The notes beneath the pieces were generated by a model that was not told the origin of the DNA, made no database searches, and was given only the letters and a program-made list of their open reading frames with translations. 64,000 nucleotides of DNA from Lysobacterales bacterium (GTDB taxonomy: Bacteria > Pseudomonadota > Gammaproteobacteria > Xanthomonadales > Rhodanobacteraceae): contig JAFKMZ010000006.1 in NCBI GenBank assembly GCA_017305055.1, forward strand, positions 1 to 64,000, in the 5' to 3' direction. Below, piece by piece: positions 51,324-60,760 of this stretch (position 1 is the first letter of the stretch; the number at the start of each line of letters is the position of its first letter). The translations under genes were made by a program, and so were the position numbers.

Positions 51324-54128
51324 ATGAGTACATCAGGTCATCGGTCTTGTGGAGGAGTTGTCCGGAACGCCCTGTGCATGGCGCTTTGTATGGCGCTGTA
51401 CGCGGCATATCCGCAGGCGCAGGCGCAAACTTCTGCGGCGACTGAATCGGTTCATCAATACGCCATACCCGCCGGCCCACTGTCTACTGCGCTTAGTGCG
51501 TGGGGTGCGCAAAGCGATCGGCAACTGGTATTCGCCCCGGACCTGGCTGCTGGTAAGCAGAGCCGAGGTGTCTCTGGCAGCTACCGCGCCGAAGAGGCAT
51601 TGGCGAGGGTGCTTGATGGCACAGGGCTCACGTCGGAGCGCGTCAACGGCCAGACCTACACTCTCAAGCGGAGTCTCGGCACAGTACCCGCAGGGCTTGT
51701 GCAGCAATCGGCAACAGCACCACGACAGGCATCCAACTTTCCCCCTTCAACATCCCCAGCAAAAGCACAGACTTTACAAGGGGTGGTTGTTACCGGGATA
51801 CGGGGAATGGTGAGAACGGCCACCGATAGTCCCGCCCCCATTGACGTGATCACGTCCTCAGACATCTTGAAGACGGGCGAGCCGGATGCACTCAACGCAC
51901 TCAAGACCCTGATTCCGTCTTTTACCAGCCCGACTCGGGCCGGTGGTGGCACGGCTAGTGTCATCGCGACCGGCTCTCTCCGCGGACTCAACCCCGATCA
52001 GATGCTCGTGCTCGTCAACGGGCACCGCCGTCATAAAACGTCGCTCATCAACGCCGTATCTTTGATCTTCCTGGGCTCCGTTCCATCGGATCTCAGTCTG
52101 ATACCCGTATCAGCCATCGATCACATCGAGGTGCTGCGCGATGGCGCGGCCGCCAAGTATGGATCCGATGCCATTGCTGGCGTTGTCAACGTCATCCTCA
52201 AGCAGGGGCAATCCAATTACGCCGCTGTTACAGGCGGACGCAACCATGATCGCAGCGATGGTGACTTTCACCAAGCCGACCTGCGTTTGGGACAGACGTT
52301 TGGTACCCAGGGCAGCTTCTTCGACTTCTTCCTTCAATCCAGGGATCAAAGCGCCTCCAATCGCGCTGGACCGGTTGCGCCGAATGTAAATCTGTACCCA
52401 CTTATCAATGGCCAACGTGATCCCAGGGAAGCCACGATCAACCGCCTGGTGACACGGAATGTTGGACAATATCCCCAGCAATTGATGAACGTGGGCTACA
52501 ACGCGGAATGGAAGTTGTCGTCGGTCGACCTCTACTCATTCACAACCTATAGCTGGCGTCGTTCGCACTTGGGATTTACGTTTCGCGGACCAACCAATCT
52601 CAATGATATTCCACAAGTCTACGCAAACGGTTTCGCTCCACAAAACAAGATATCCGAGCAGGATTACCAGGCCGTTGTTGGCGCCAAGGGTACGGTCGCA
52701 GGATGGGATTGGGATCTCAGCACGAGCTACGGTCAAAACCGGGCGCGTCAGAACGAATCCGACACCATCAACGCGTCGCTCGGTCCAGCCAGTCCGACGG
52801 ACTTCTATATCGGCAGCCTGACGTCCACTGAATGGATCAATTCACTTGACATCACCCGTGGATTCGCCGTCGGCGAAAACCTTCAAGTATCAGCAGGGGT
52901 GCAACACCGTCTGGAGCAATACCGAATCGGTGCCGGCGAACCGTTATCCTACGCAGCGGGCACTTATGTTATCCCGGCGGGACAACCATTCGCGGGTAAG
53001 AGACCCGCGCCAGGCGCACAAGGGACTTCTGGATTCACGCCTGATGACGCGGGAAGTGCAAGTCGCAACAATCTTGCTGCCTACGCTGAAGTCACTTACG
53101 ACGCGACACCCAACTTGACCATGGACTTTGCAGGGCGGGCAGAGCACTTCGATGACAGCAGCGGCAACACCGTCGTTGGCGAAGCCAGCGGCCGTTATCA
53201 ATTCGCGCCGTGGATTGCCGTACGCGGAGCCGCGAGCACCGGCTTTCGCGCGCCCGCTCTGGCGCAGCAGCTTTATGCAACCACAACGGGACAGTTCCGC
53301 ACCCTGGACGGGGTCATCAACCTGTTGCAGATAAAAACCCTTCCCGTGGGTTCGCCGGCGGCTGTAGCCCTTGGGGCGGTGCCGCTCAAGCCAGAAAAGT
53401 CCAAAGACCTGTCCGCGGGCATCGTCCTCCAGCCGGCGGCGAATTTCACTACGACCGTCGATGTGTACCAAATCAAGGTCGATAAGCGTATTGCCCTTAC
53501 AGGGACCCTGACCGGCCCGGTCATATCGGGGATATTGGTTGCCAACGGGCTGCCGCCCGACATTAGTGCGCAATACTACACGAACGCCATCAATACAAAG
53601 ACCAAAGGTATTGATGTCGTCAGCGAGTACATGTGGGATCTTGGCGACTGGGGCTCGATGCGATTGAGCGCTGGATTCAACTACACCAAAACATCAATAA
53701 CACACGTCATCCCAAATCCACCGGCACTGAGCGCCCTTGGTCCAGGGTTCGTGGTGTTCGATCGCCGCGTCCGACTCGCCATGACGGAGGGATTGCCAAA
53801 AAGCAAACTGTTCCTGACCGATGTGTGGAAGTTCGGCAAGATGACACTGTCCCCGCGATTGAGTCACTACGCGTCCTATTTGCTTCCGTCACTCCAGCCG
53901 TCCGATGATCGTCGCATCAGTGGCGCCTGGGTTGTCGACTTCGAGGCCGACTATCAGCTGACGCCAAATATCAGTCTGGCGCTTGGTGCCAACAATCTGT
54001 TCAACAAATACCCACGTATACCAAACGAAACGTTCAACCCGACGCTTGGCCCGAGACGGTACGACACAGCGTCGCCATATGGGTTCACCGGCGCAGCATA
54101 CTACGCACGCATTGCCGCGACATTTTGA
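51324..54128 (+). CDS. TonB-dependent receptor with N-terminal STN signalling domain
   Basis: This protein has 934 residues from MSTSGHRSCGGVVRN, with GGAGGGG just upstream. A signal peptide ends at AQAQT. The STN domain follows (YAIPAGPLSTALSAWGAQSDRQLVF), then a TonB-box-like LQGVVVTGIRG, the plug (DVITSSDILKTGEPDALNAL) and the barrel ending in YYARIAATF. The STN domain marks it as a transducer partner of the FecI/FecR pair just upstream. The ligand is unknown: siderophore and carbohydrate receptors look alike at this level. The gamma-glutamyltranspeptidase downstream makes a peptide-like ligand plausible. Codon use is more AT-rich than in the flanks. Confidence 0.92.
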   Translation: MSTSGHRSCGGVVRNALCMALCMALYAAYPQAQAQTSAATESVHQYAIPAGPLSTALSAWGAQSDRQLVFAPDLAAGKQSRGVSGSYRAEEALARVLDGTGLTSERVNGQTYTLKRSLGTVPAGLVQQSATAPRQASNFPPSTSPAKAQTLQGVVVTGIRGMVRTATDSPAPIDVITSSDILKTGEPDALNALKTLIPSFTSPTRAGGGTASVIATGSLRGLNPDQMLVLVNGHRRHKTSLINAVSLIFLGSVPSDLSLIPVSAIDHIEVLRDGAAAKYGSDAIAGVVNVILKQGQSNYAAVTGGRNHDRSDGDFHQADLRLGQTFGTQGSFFDFFLQSRDQSASNRAGPVAPNVNLYPLINGQRDPREATINRLVTRNVGQYPQQLMNVGYNAEWKLSSVDLYSFTTYSWRRSHLGFTFRGPTNLNDIPQVYANGFAPQNKISEQDYQAVVGAKGTVAGWDWDLSTSYGQNRARQNESDTINASLGPASPTDFYIGSLTSTEWINSLDITRGFAVGENLQVSAGVQHRLEQYRIGAGEPLSYAAGTYVIPAGQPFAGKRPAPGAQGTSGFTPDDAGSASRNNLAAYAEVTYDATPNLTMDFAGRAEHFDDSSGNTVVGEASGRYQFAPWIAVRGAASTGFRAPALAQQLYATTTGQFRTLDGVINLLQIKTLPVGSPAAVALGAVPLKPEKSKDLSAGIVLQPAANFTTTVDVYQIKVDKRIALTGTLTGPVISGILVANGLPPDISAQYYTNAINTKTKGIDVVSEYMWDLGDWGSMRLSAGFNYTKTSITHVIPNPPALSALGPGFVVFDRRVRLAMTEGLPKSKLFLTDVWKFGKMTLSPRLSHYASYLLPSLQPSDDRRISGAWVVDFEADYQLTPNISLALGANNLFNKYPRIPNETFNPTLGPRRYDTASPYGFTGAAYYARIAATF

Positions 54129-54237
54129 TGTGTGGGTGCCAATGGACAAACCTGACTGCGATTTCGAGAAACAGGCTCGTGCTCAATGGATACTCGTGTA
54201 ACGTCGCGCCACATTCTGTACAACCGAGGGCCAGATA

Positions 54238-54714
54238 ATGATCAGATCCAAAATCTTGTTGTTTTCAGCCGTGCTGATGTTTGCCGCTTCCGCCAGTTAC
54301 GCGGCATCGCCGCTGGACGGCGCCTGGAAGTCCAATATGAGCAAGAGTTATTGGACCAATGGACCAATGCCCAAAGGCTTTAGTCTGACAATCCACTTGA
54401 AATGGACGCCGTCGGAGCTTGAATACCACTCGGTGAATGACACGAACAAGGCCAAGCCGATGGTGCGAGACTTCGTCGCCAAGCTCGATGACACGGTAGC
54501 GCCGCTGCGTAACAACACCAGGTTCAACCAGGTTCGCGTCAAGCAGCTTGATGGCCGCTCCTTCCAGGTGCTGGAGCAGAAGGACGGGGATGTCGTCGTT
54601 GGTCAGTATTGGCACTTTACGGAGGATGGTAAATCGCTGTTCCGTTGGGGGGTGGCCAAGGCGCCGGACGGCGAGTCAAAAGCATTCCGCGAGTGGTTCG
54701 ACAAGGTTGAGTAA
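54238..54714 (+). CDS. small secreted protein of unknown function
   Basis: This 158-residue protein has a clear signal peptide, MIRSKILLFSAVLMFAASASYAA, cleaved near residue 23. The mature 135 residues start SPLDGAWKSNMSKSYW and are rich in beta strands (SLTIHLKWTPSELEYHSV, FQVLEQKDGDVVVGQYWHF). I do not recognise a family, although the opening LDGAWK pattern recalls small lipocalin-like or immunoglobulin-like secreted proteins. It sits between the receptor and the transpeptidase in one transcription unit, so a periplasmic helper in the same uptake route is possible. Confidence 0.75.
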   Translation: MIRSKILLFSAVLMFAASASYAASPLDGAWKSNMSKSYWTNGPMPKGFSLTIHLKWTPSELEYHSVNDTNKAKPMVRDFVAKLDDTVAPLRNNTRFNQVRVKQLDGRSFQVLEQKDGDVVVGQYWHFTEDGKSLFRWGVAKAPDGESKAFREWFDKVE

Positions 54715-54732
54715 CTGGAGGTCACTGAAGCC

Positions 54733-56661
54733 ATGAATGCAACGAATAAGCTGCGGAGTCGGCGCGAGCATGAATCTGGTCGTCGCGTGCGAGTGACACT
54801 GAACGGAGATGTTCGTCCAGGCGCTACGTCGATCAGGCCCGGTCCGGCTGGGAAAGCATGTTGGAGCGTGATCGGTTCCACGCTAGGACGGATTCTGCGG
54901 ACATCCCGCATGGCTGTGCCTGCATTGACCATTGCGTTGGTCGCGGGATCGTTGCAGTCACCGGTCTACGCCCAGGATGCGGCACAGGATGGTCCGCTGC
55001 AGCATGGGGTCGTGCCACGGGTGCAAACGTATGACACCAACCAGCAGCTCGTCACGGCTACGCATGGCATGGTGGCGACTGCCCAGCACCTTGCAACCCA
55101 GGTGGGAGTGAACGTACTGAAGCAGGGCGGCAATGCGATTGATGCGGCCGTTGCGGTAGGTTACGCGCTGGCAGTGGTGGACCCGTGTTGCGGCAATATC
55201 GGCGGGGACGGGTTCATGACGATCCATCTTGCCGATGGCCGAAACCTGTTCGAGAGCTTTCGCATCAAGGCGCCATTGAAGGCGACGCCCACCATGATGC
55301 AGGATTCGGCCGGGGAGGTGGTGAAAGGTCGAAGCACGACGACGTTCTACGGGGTGGGTGTGCCCGGTACCGTGATGGGTCTCAACGAGGCGCTGGAGAA
55401 GTACGGCACCATGACGCGGCAGCAGGCGATGGCACCTGCCATCAAGCTGGCGCGGGACGGTTACAAGTTGTTGCCGGACGATGTGCGGCTCCTTGACACG
55501 TCGACCAAGTATTTCGCCGAATTCCCCAACGTCGCTGCCATCTTCCTCAACCATGGGCAACCATGGAAGGCTGGGGAGGTACTGAAGCAGACAGCGCTTG
55601 CGAGAACCTTGGAACTGATCGCGAAGGACGGTACCAGCGCGTTCTACGATGGGCCGATTGCGGCTGCCATCGTAAAGGAAAGCGACGCGAATCACGGTCT
55701 CCTCACACTGAAGGATTTTCAGGACTACACAGTCCAATGGGGGGAGCCAGTCGAGTGCGAATATCACGGCTACACCATCGTCACTGCGGCGCCACCAAGT
55801 TCGGCGCTGACGATGTGCCAAACCATGCAGATCATCGAGCCGTATCCGCTTGCGAAGTGGGGCTACCTGTCCGCGCAGAGCGTGCATTATTTCATCGAAG
55901 CCGAACGTAGAGCGTTTGCCGACCGCAACACATATCTCGGCGATCCGGCATTTGTGCGGAATCCCGTCGACAAGTTGCTGTCGTCCGAGCACGCGGCAAA
56001 GCTCCGCGCCAGCATCCAGGCCGACCGGGCGACGCCTTCCTCGGAGGTAAAGGGTAGTCTCGGTGAATTCGAGAGTACCAACACCACGCACTACTCGATC
56101 GTGGACGGCAAGGGCAATGCGGTAGCCGTCACTTACACACTGGATGGATTCTTCGGCGTCAAACAGATGGCCGGTGACACCGGGTTCTTCCTCAACAATG
56201 ACATGGACAACTTCACATCGAAGCCGGGCGTGCCAAACCAGTTCGGACTGGTGCAGGGCAAGGCTAACCAGATTGAGCCAGGAAAGCGTCCACTAAGCTC
56301 CATGAGCCCGACCATCGTGTTGAAGGATGGCAAGCTCGTCATGGTCACCGGCAGCCCCGGTGGCTCGACCATCATCTCCACCACGATGGAGAGCGTCCTG
56401 AACGTCATCGAGTATGGGATGAACGTGAAGGAGGCCATCAATGCGCCGCGCATCCACATGCAGTGGTATCCGGACGAAATCTTTGCCGAACCTGGCGCAT
56501 TCACCGCGGATCTGGAGAAGACGCTCATAACCATGGGCTACAAGATCCGTCCAGTGGGCCATCTCGGGGACGTGGCAGCGATCGTGGTCAACCCGAAGAC
56601 CGGGAAGCTTGAAAGCGTCAACGATCCACGATATCCCGCGGGCCTATCCGCTGGGTATTGA
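54733..56661 (+). CDS. ggt: gamma-glutamyltranspeptidase
   Basis: This 642-residue protein is a full-length N-terminal-nucleophile enzyme. GMVATAQHLATQVGVNVLKQGGNAIDAAVA lies near residues 112-141, GNIGGDGFMTIH at 154-165 and the substrate arginine in ESFRIKAP. The self-cleavage site is T451 in TNTTHYSIVD. The small subunit has PLSSMSPTIVLKDGK and GSPGGSTIISTT. The N-terminal 80 residues hold a long signal region ending at PVYAQD. In the periplasm it removes gamma-glutamyl groups from glutathione and other gamma-glutamyl compounds. The start has GGAGG about 11 bases upstream, and an ATG at codon 60 is an alternative. Confidence 0.95.
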   Translation: MNATNKLRSRREHESGRRVRVTLNGDVRPGATSIRPGPAGKACWSVIGSTLGRILRTSRMAVPALTIALVAGSLQSPVYAQDAAQDGPLQHGVVPRVQTYDTNQQLVTATHGMVATAQHLATQVGVNVLKQGGNAIDAAVAVGYALAVVDPCCGNIGGDGFMTIHLADGRNLFESFRIKAPLKATPTMMQDSAGEVVKGRSTTTFYGVGVPGTVMGLNEALEKYGTMTRQQAMAPAIKLARDGYKLLPDDVRLLDTSTKYFAEFPNVAAIFLNHGQPWKAGEVLKQTALARTLELIAKDGTSAFYDGPIAAAIVKESDANHGLLTLKDFQDYTVQWGEPVECEYHGYTIVTAAPPSSALTMCQTMQIIEPYPLAKWGYLSAQSVHYFIEAERRAFADRNTYLGDPAFVRNPVDKLLSSEHAAKLRASIQADRATPSSEVKGSLGEFESTNTTHYSIVDGKGNAVAVTYTLDGFFGVKQMAGDTGFFLNNDMDNFTSKPGVPNQFGLVQGKANQIEPGKRPLSSMSPTIVLKDGKLVMVTGSPGGSTIISTTMESVLNVIEYGMNVKEAINAPRIHMQWYPDEIFAEPGAFTADLEKTLITMGYKIRPVGHLGDVAAIVVNPKTGKLESVNDPRYPAGLSAGY

Positions 56662-56730
56662 CGTCACGAAGGTAGGGCCAAGCCTGGGAGCATGGCTGCT
56701 GCATACGGTGGCTATGGTCTGAGTCGGCGC

Positions 56731-56785
56731 AACTCTCGGTGCGGACCTCCGCTCGACGCCTCCCTTGGGAGGCGCCCCGAGTTGT
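56731..56785 (+). terminator. nested stem-loop between ggt and the permease gene
   Basis: An outer stem CAACTC/GAGTTG (56731-56736 with 56780-56785) encloses a perfect seven-base-pair hairpin CGCCTCC-CTTG-GGAGGCG (56758-56775). No T-run follows, so it could be a weak terminator, a processing site or an attenuator that lowers permease expression relative to ggt. Confidence 0.4.
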
Positions 56786-56908
56786 CATCTCACGCGATCA
56801 GCGCCGTTCCGATCGCATGAGTTCGATAAGGGCGCAGCACCGTGTGCAGCTGGCCGGACTGCACGATAGCCAAAGCCAGCGGCATGCACTCCTCGCTTGG
56901 GAGCCAAT

Positions 56909-58318
56909 GTGACGCAGAAGACTCAGCAGCCGCCACACAGCCCGTCGCGAGAGCCTCCACACATCATGGGCCAGCTCTCGACCTGGGAGACGGTCAAGGC
57001 TGTCATGGTGGCTTCAAGCGGCAACCTGGTCGAGTGGTTCGATTTCTATGTATACGCGTTCTTCAGCGTGTACTTCGCGGAGGCGTTTTTCACGGGAGTC
57101 GGACAGACCGGCGCATTCATGCTGGCGGCCGGCGTGTTCTTCGTCGGCTTCCTCGTGCGGCCAATCGGCGGCTACATCTTCGGCCGCATTTCCGATCGAC
57201 ATGGGCGCAAGGTCGGGATGGTTGCATCCATCCTCATGATGGGATTTGGGTCGCTGTGTCTGGCCGTGCTTCCAACGGCCGCAAGTGTCGGTGCACTCGC
57301 TCCCGTGCTGCTCCTGATTGTGCGCTGTATTCAAGGGATCGCCGTCGGTGGTGAGTACGGATCGACCGCTACGTACATGTCCGAAATCGCGCAGGAGGGC
57401 CGGCGCGGCTTTTACTCATCGTTTCAGTACGTCACGCTTGTCGGTGGCCAGCTGCTGGCAAGTGCGCTCGCCGTTGCGATGACAACTACCCTCGGTGACG
57501 CGCGCATCACTGCAGGCTGGTGGCGGCTGCCTTTCCTGATCGGCGCGGTCGCCGCGCTGGTCGCATTGTGGCTCCGTTCGGGCTTGCTCGAAACGACTTC
57601 GAAGTCAGACCGCGAACACAAGAATGCAGGCACGCTCCTTGGCGTGCTCCACCACCGACGGGCCTTCTGGGTCGTGTTCGGCATCACCAGCATCGGCTCG
57701 TTGTCGTTCTACGTATTCACCACCTATATGCAGAAGTACCTCATCAATACTGCCGGGTTCGCAAAAGGACACGTTGCCGAGGTCATGACCGTCTGCCTGT
57801 TCATCTTCATGTTGATGCAGCCGCTGGTCGGCGCGCTTTCGGACAAGATTGGGCGCAAAAACTCCATGCTCATCTTTGTGATCGGGATGATTATCCTGCC
57901 GGTCCCGCTGCTTACCGCGATCGGCGCCCAAACCTCAATAGTTGCGGCCGGGTTGTTGATTCTCGTGGCGATGGTCTTCCTGAGTTTTTACAGCTCGATC
58001 TCCGGGATCGTGAAGGCGGAAATGTTCCCTGCCTACATCCGCGGTCTAGGCGTGAGCTTCACGTATGCGGTGGCCAATTCGCTGTTCGGTGGGTCGGCTG
58101 AGTACGTCGCGCTGGCCATGAAAAACTATGGCTACGAAGAAGTCTTTCCGTGGTACTTCGTCGCCGTCGCAATCCTCGGCCTTGTCGCAGTCCTGTTCAT
58201 GCGTGACAACCGGGTTCACTCGATGATCGACAACCCTGATACCAACGGAGGTGACGATGGGGGGCACGTCACTTCACTGCACCGCACGCAACACCAGTCT
58301 CGCCAGCCTTCTGTTTGA
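56909..58318 (+). CDS. MHS-family MFS permease (2-oxoglutarate/dicarboxylate type)
   Basis: This protein has 469 residues from the GTG at 56909, with GGGAG five bases upstream. It has twelve hydrophobic helices with the metabolite:H+ symporter pattern ASSGNLVEWFDFYVYAFFS, the loop GRISDRHGRKVGM between helices 2 and 3, and IAVGGEYGSTATYMSEIA. KgtP, ProP, ShiA and CitA belong here. The nearest visual match is to 2-oxoglutarate/dicarboxylate carriers, though specificity is uncertain. After the transpeptidase it could import released glutamate or a related acid. Confidence 0.87.
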   Translation: MTQKTQQPPHSPSREPPHIMGQLSTWETVKAVMVASSGNLVEWFDFYVYAFFSVYFAEAFFTGVGQTGAFMLAAGVFFVGFLVRPIGGYIFGRISDRHGRKVGMVASILMMGFGSLCLAVLPTAASVGALAPVLLLIVRCIQGIAVGGEYGSTATYMSEIAQEGRRGFYSSFQYVTLVGGQLLASALAVAMTTTLGDARITAGWWRLPFLIGAVAALVALWLRSGLLETTSKSDREHKNAGTLLGVLHHRRAFWVVFGITSIGSLSFYVFTTYMQKYLINTAGFAKGHVAEVMTVCLFIFMLMQPLVGALSDKIGRKNSMLIFVIGMIILPVPLLTAIGAQTSIVAAGLLILVAMVFLSFYSSISGIVKAEMFPAYIRGLGVSFTYAVANSLFGGSAEYVALAMKNYGYEEVFPWYFVAVAILGLVAVLFMRDNRVHSMIDNPDTNGGDDGGHVTSLHRTQHQSRQPSV

Positions 58319-58476
58319 AGCCAACGGAAAAGATCAGCAGATAACGACCCATTGGTTGTGGGCGTGCCACGAAGCGCGCCCGCACACGGCATTCGGCGGC
58401 ATCACGCCCATGAGAAGCTGGTGTTCCTCTTGTCCTTGCGTGTCAACGTATGACCGGTGAATTCACCTCCCGCGGC

Positions 58477-59166
58477 TCAGCGCATGCCGTGCATCAGGCG
58501 GTCGATCCGGGTCGCGACGAGGAACAGCAGCTCGCCGCCGCCCAGCAGGATCCAGAAGCCCATGGTGTAGCCGGACAGCGCCGAGGCCACGGTCATGCCT
58601 TCGTCGCCACTGACACTGGCGGCGAACAGGCCGGCCAGGTTTTCGCCGATGGCGACCGAGAGGAACCAGCCGCCCACGCCGAGACCGACCAGGCGCGCGG
58701 GGGCGAGCTTGGTCACCAGCGACAGGCCGATTGGCGACAGGCACAGCTCACCGGTGGCCCGTAGCACGTAGCACAGCACCAGCGGCCACAGCGGAATCAG
58801 CCCGCCGCTGTCGGACCGGGCTGGTCAGGGCATACATGAGTACGGCGGAGCCCAGGACATTGCCGATCAGGCCCAGGCCGAACTTGCGCCGCCCAAACCA
58901 GAACCACATCAGGCCGATCAGCATGCACATGCCAGAGGCGGCAAAGACGACTGGATAGCTTTCGTGCCCAGGCGTGCCGAACACCCGGCTGGCCAGCACG
59001 CTGGTCAACACCGGTGCAATCAGTGCTCCGGCATTGATGCCCATGTAGAAGAGCGTGAAGCCCCGGTTGCGGCGCGCATCGTCCGGCGTGTACAACGGGC
59101 CGGCCAGGGAGGAGACATTCGGCTTGAACAGGCCATTGCCGACGATGATCGTCGCCAACCCGAGCT
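58477..59166 (-). pseudogene. remnant of a POT-family peptide transporter
   Basis: Two pieces in different frames match the proton-dependent oligopeptide transporter family. The upstream piece (59166 to about 58806) reads IIVGNGLFKPNVSSLAGPLY and YMGINAGALIAPV, which are helices 4-6. The downstream piece (58779-58477) reads VLRATGELCLSPIGLSLVTKLAPARLVG to the natural end. The first 110 or so residues and roughly 150 in the middle are missing. The break is at about 58806. The upstream flank (59167-59347) holds an open stretch on the plus strand (ITYFHQVGYYAMGVHESSS) that may be the 3' piece of another broken gene. Confidence 0.75.
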
Positions 59167-59404
59167 GAAGACGCCATGCACAAGTGCGCGCATCACCTAT
59201 TTCCATCAGGTGGGCTATTACGCCATGGGGGTGCATGAGTCGTCGAGCCGGCGCCAGGCGCTCAGCAGGCTCTACTATCACGTGTTGACCGGCTTCCGCA
59301 ATGGCGAACTGAAGGCCGTGCCTGCCGGCGGCACCAGGGGACCCTGACCAGGTCGCGTTGGCCCGGAGTTCGCCCATGTCGTCCACGTTTGCCAGGCGGG
59401 CCGG

Positions 59405-60760
59405 TCAGTTGCCGCTGGAGGTGGCAGGGGCGGCGCCGGAGCTGCCTGCCGGGGCCGGTTCGGTGACAACTGGCGTGTTCGGGGTGACGCGCCAGATCGT
59501 GTTCGACAGGTCGTCAGCCACGATCAGCGCGCCGCGCGGGTCGACGGTGACGCCGACCGGGCGGCCCCGGGTCAGGCCGTCCTCGCCGCGGAAACCGGTG
59601 ACGAAGTCCATCGGCTTGCCGGTGGGCTTGCCATCGCGGAACGGCACGAACACCACCTCATAGCCGACGGGATCGGGCCGGTTCCAGCTGCCGTGCTCGC
59701 CGACGAACACGCCATCGGCGAACTGCGCACCCATCGCCGGTGAGGAGAACGCGACGCCGAGTGCCGCCACATGGGAACCAAGGCTGTAGTCCGGAGCGAT
59801 TGCCGTGGCGACCATGGCCGGGTTCTGCGGGCGCACGCGCGGGTCCACATGCTGGCCCCAATAACTCCAGGGCCAGCCGTAGAAGCCGCCTTCGCGTACC
59901 GAGGTGAGGTAGTCGGGCACCAGGTTGGGGCCGAGTTCGTCACGCTCGTTGACCACGGCCCACAGCGTGCCGGTTCCGGGCTGGATCGCGAGCGCGGTGG
60001 GATTGCGCAGGCCAGTGGCGTAGGCGCGATGCATGCCGGTCTGCGGGTCGATCTGCCAGATCCTGGCGCGGTCGACCTCGGCGGTCATGCCGCGCTCGGT
60101 GATGTTGCTGTTCGAACCGATGCCGACGTAGAGGAAGCGGCCGTCCGCGCTGGCGGCCAGCGCCTTGGTCCAGTGGTGGTTGATGGCCGATGGCAGGTCG
60201 GTGACCTTGACCGGCGGGCCATCGGCCTGGGTCTGGCCGACGCTGTAGTGGAATTTCAGCAGCGCATCCTGGTCGGCGACGTACAGCGTATCGCCGATCA
60301 GCGCGAGGCCGTAGGGAGCATTGAGGTCCTTGGCAAAGACCGTCTTCAGCTCGTAATTGCCGTCGCCGTCGGCGTCGCGCAACAGGGTCAGGCGATTGCC
60401 GCCCTTGACCGGGCTCGTGCCCTTGGCCTTGATGTAGCCGGCAATCACGTCCTTGGGCTTCAGCTTTGCCGCGTTGCCTCCGCGGCCTTCGGCGACCAGG
60501 ATGTCGCCGTTGGGCAGGACGAGGGTCTGGCGCGGGATGCCCAGGCCGGTGGCGATGGCCTTGATGCTGTAGCCCGCCGGTACCGTCGGCAGCCGGTCGC
60601 CCCAGGCGGCCGGCTTGGCAATCACCATGTCGGGCAGCAGACCGCGTTGCTGGGCCGGTAGCTCGGGATTGGCGCCATACTGCTCCGGGCTGGGGCTGGC
60701 GCCACAACCGCCCAGCACGACGGCGAGCGCGGCGCCCGCCAACAGCTCCAGGCGCTTCAT
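59405..60760 (-). CDS. sorbosone dehydrogenase-like lipoprotein (PQQ-type beta propeller)
   Basis: This 451-residue protein has the lipobox VVLGGC near residue 19. The propeller body contains TGLGIPRQTLVLPNGDILVAEG, NAPYGLALIGDTLYVADQDALLKF, GSNSNITERG and FVGEHGSWNRPDPVGYEVVFVPF, typical of the L-sorbosone dehydrogenase/glucose dehydrogenase group of soluble quinoproteins. A PQQ-dependent oxidation of sugars or aldehydes in the periplasm is the usual annotation, but activity is known for few members. The tail is proline- and alanine-rich. It overlaps the upstream DUF2231 gene by four bases, so the two are one unit. Confidence 0.87.
   Translation of the reverse strand: MKRLELLAGAALAVVLGGCGASPSPEQYGANPELPAQQRGLLPDMVIAKPAAWGDRLPTVPAGYSIKAIATGLGIPRQTLVLPNGDILVAEGRGGNAAKLKPKDVIAGYIKAKGTSPVKGGNRLTLLRDADGDGNYELKTVFAKDLNAPYGLALIGDTLYVADQDALLKFHYSVGQTQADGPPVKVTDLPSAINHHWTKALAASADGRFLYVGIGSNSNITERGMTAEVDRARIWQIDPQTGMHRAYATGLRNPTALAIQPGTGTLWAVVNERDELGPNLVPDYLTSVREGGFYGWPWSYWGQHVDPRVRPQNPAMVATAIAPDYSLGSHVAALGVAFSSPAMGAQFADGVFVGEHGSWNRPDPVGYEVVFVPFRDGKPTGKPMDFVTGFRGEDGLTRGRPVGVTVDPRGALIVADDLSNTIWRVTPNTPVVTEPAPAGSSGAAPATSSGN

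Noticed and set aside
49200-59400. Direct repeat of the tRNA 3' end as an island attachment site
   Set aside because: No second copy of the T arm plus acceptor end was seen downstream, and no integrase gene is present in the window.
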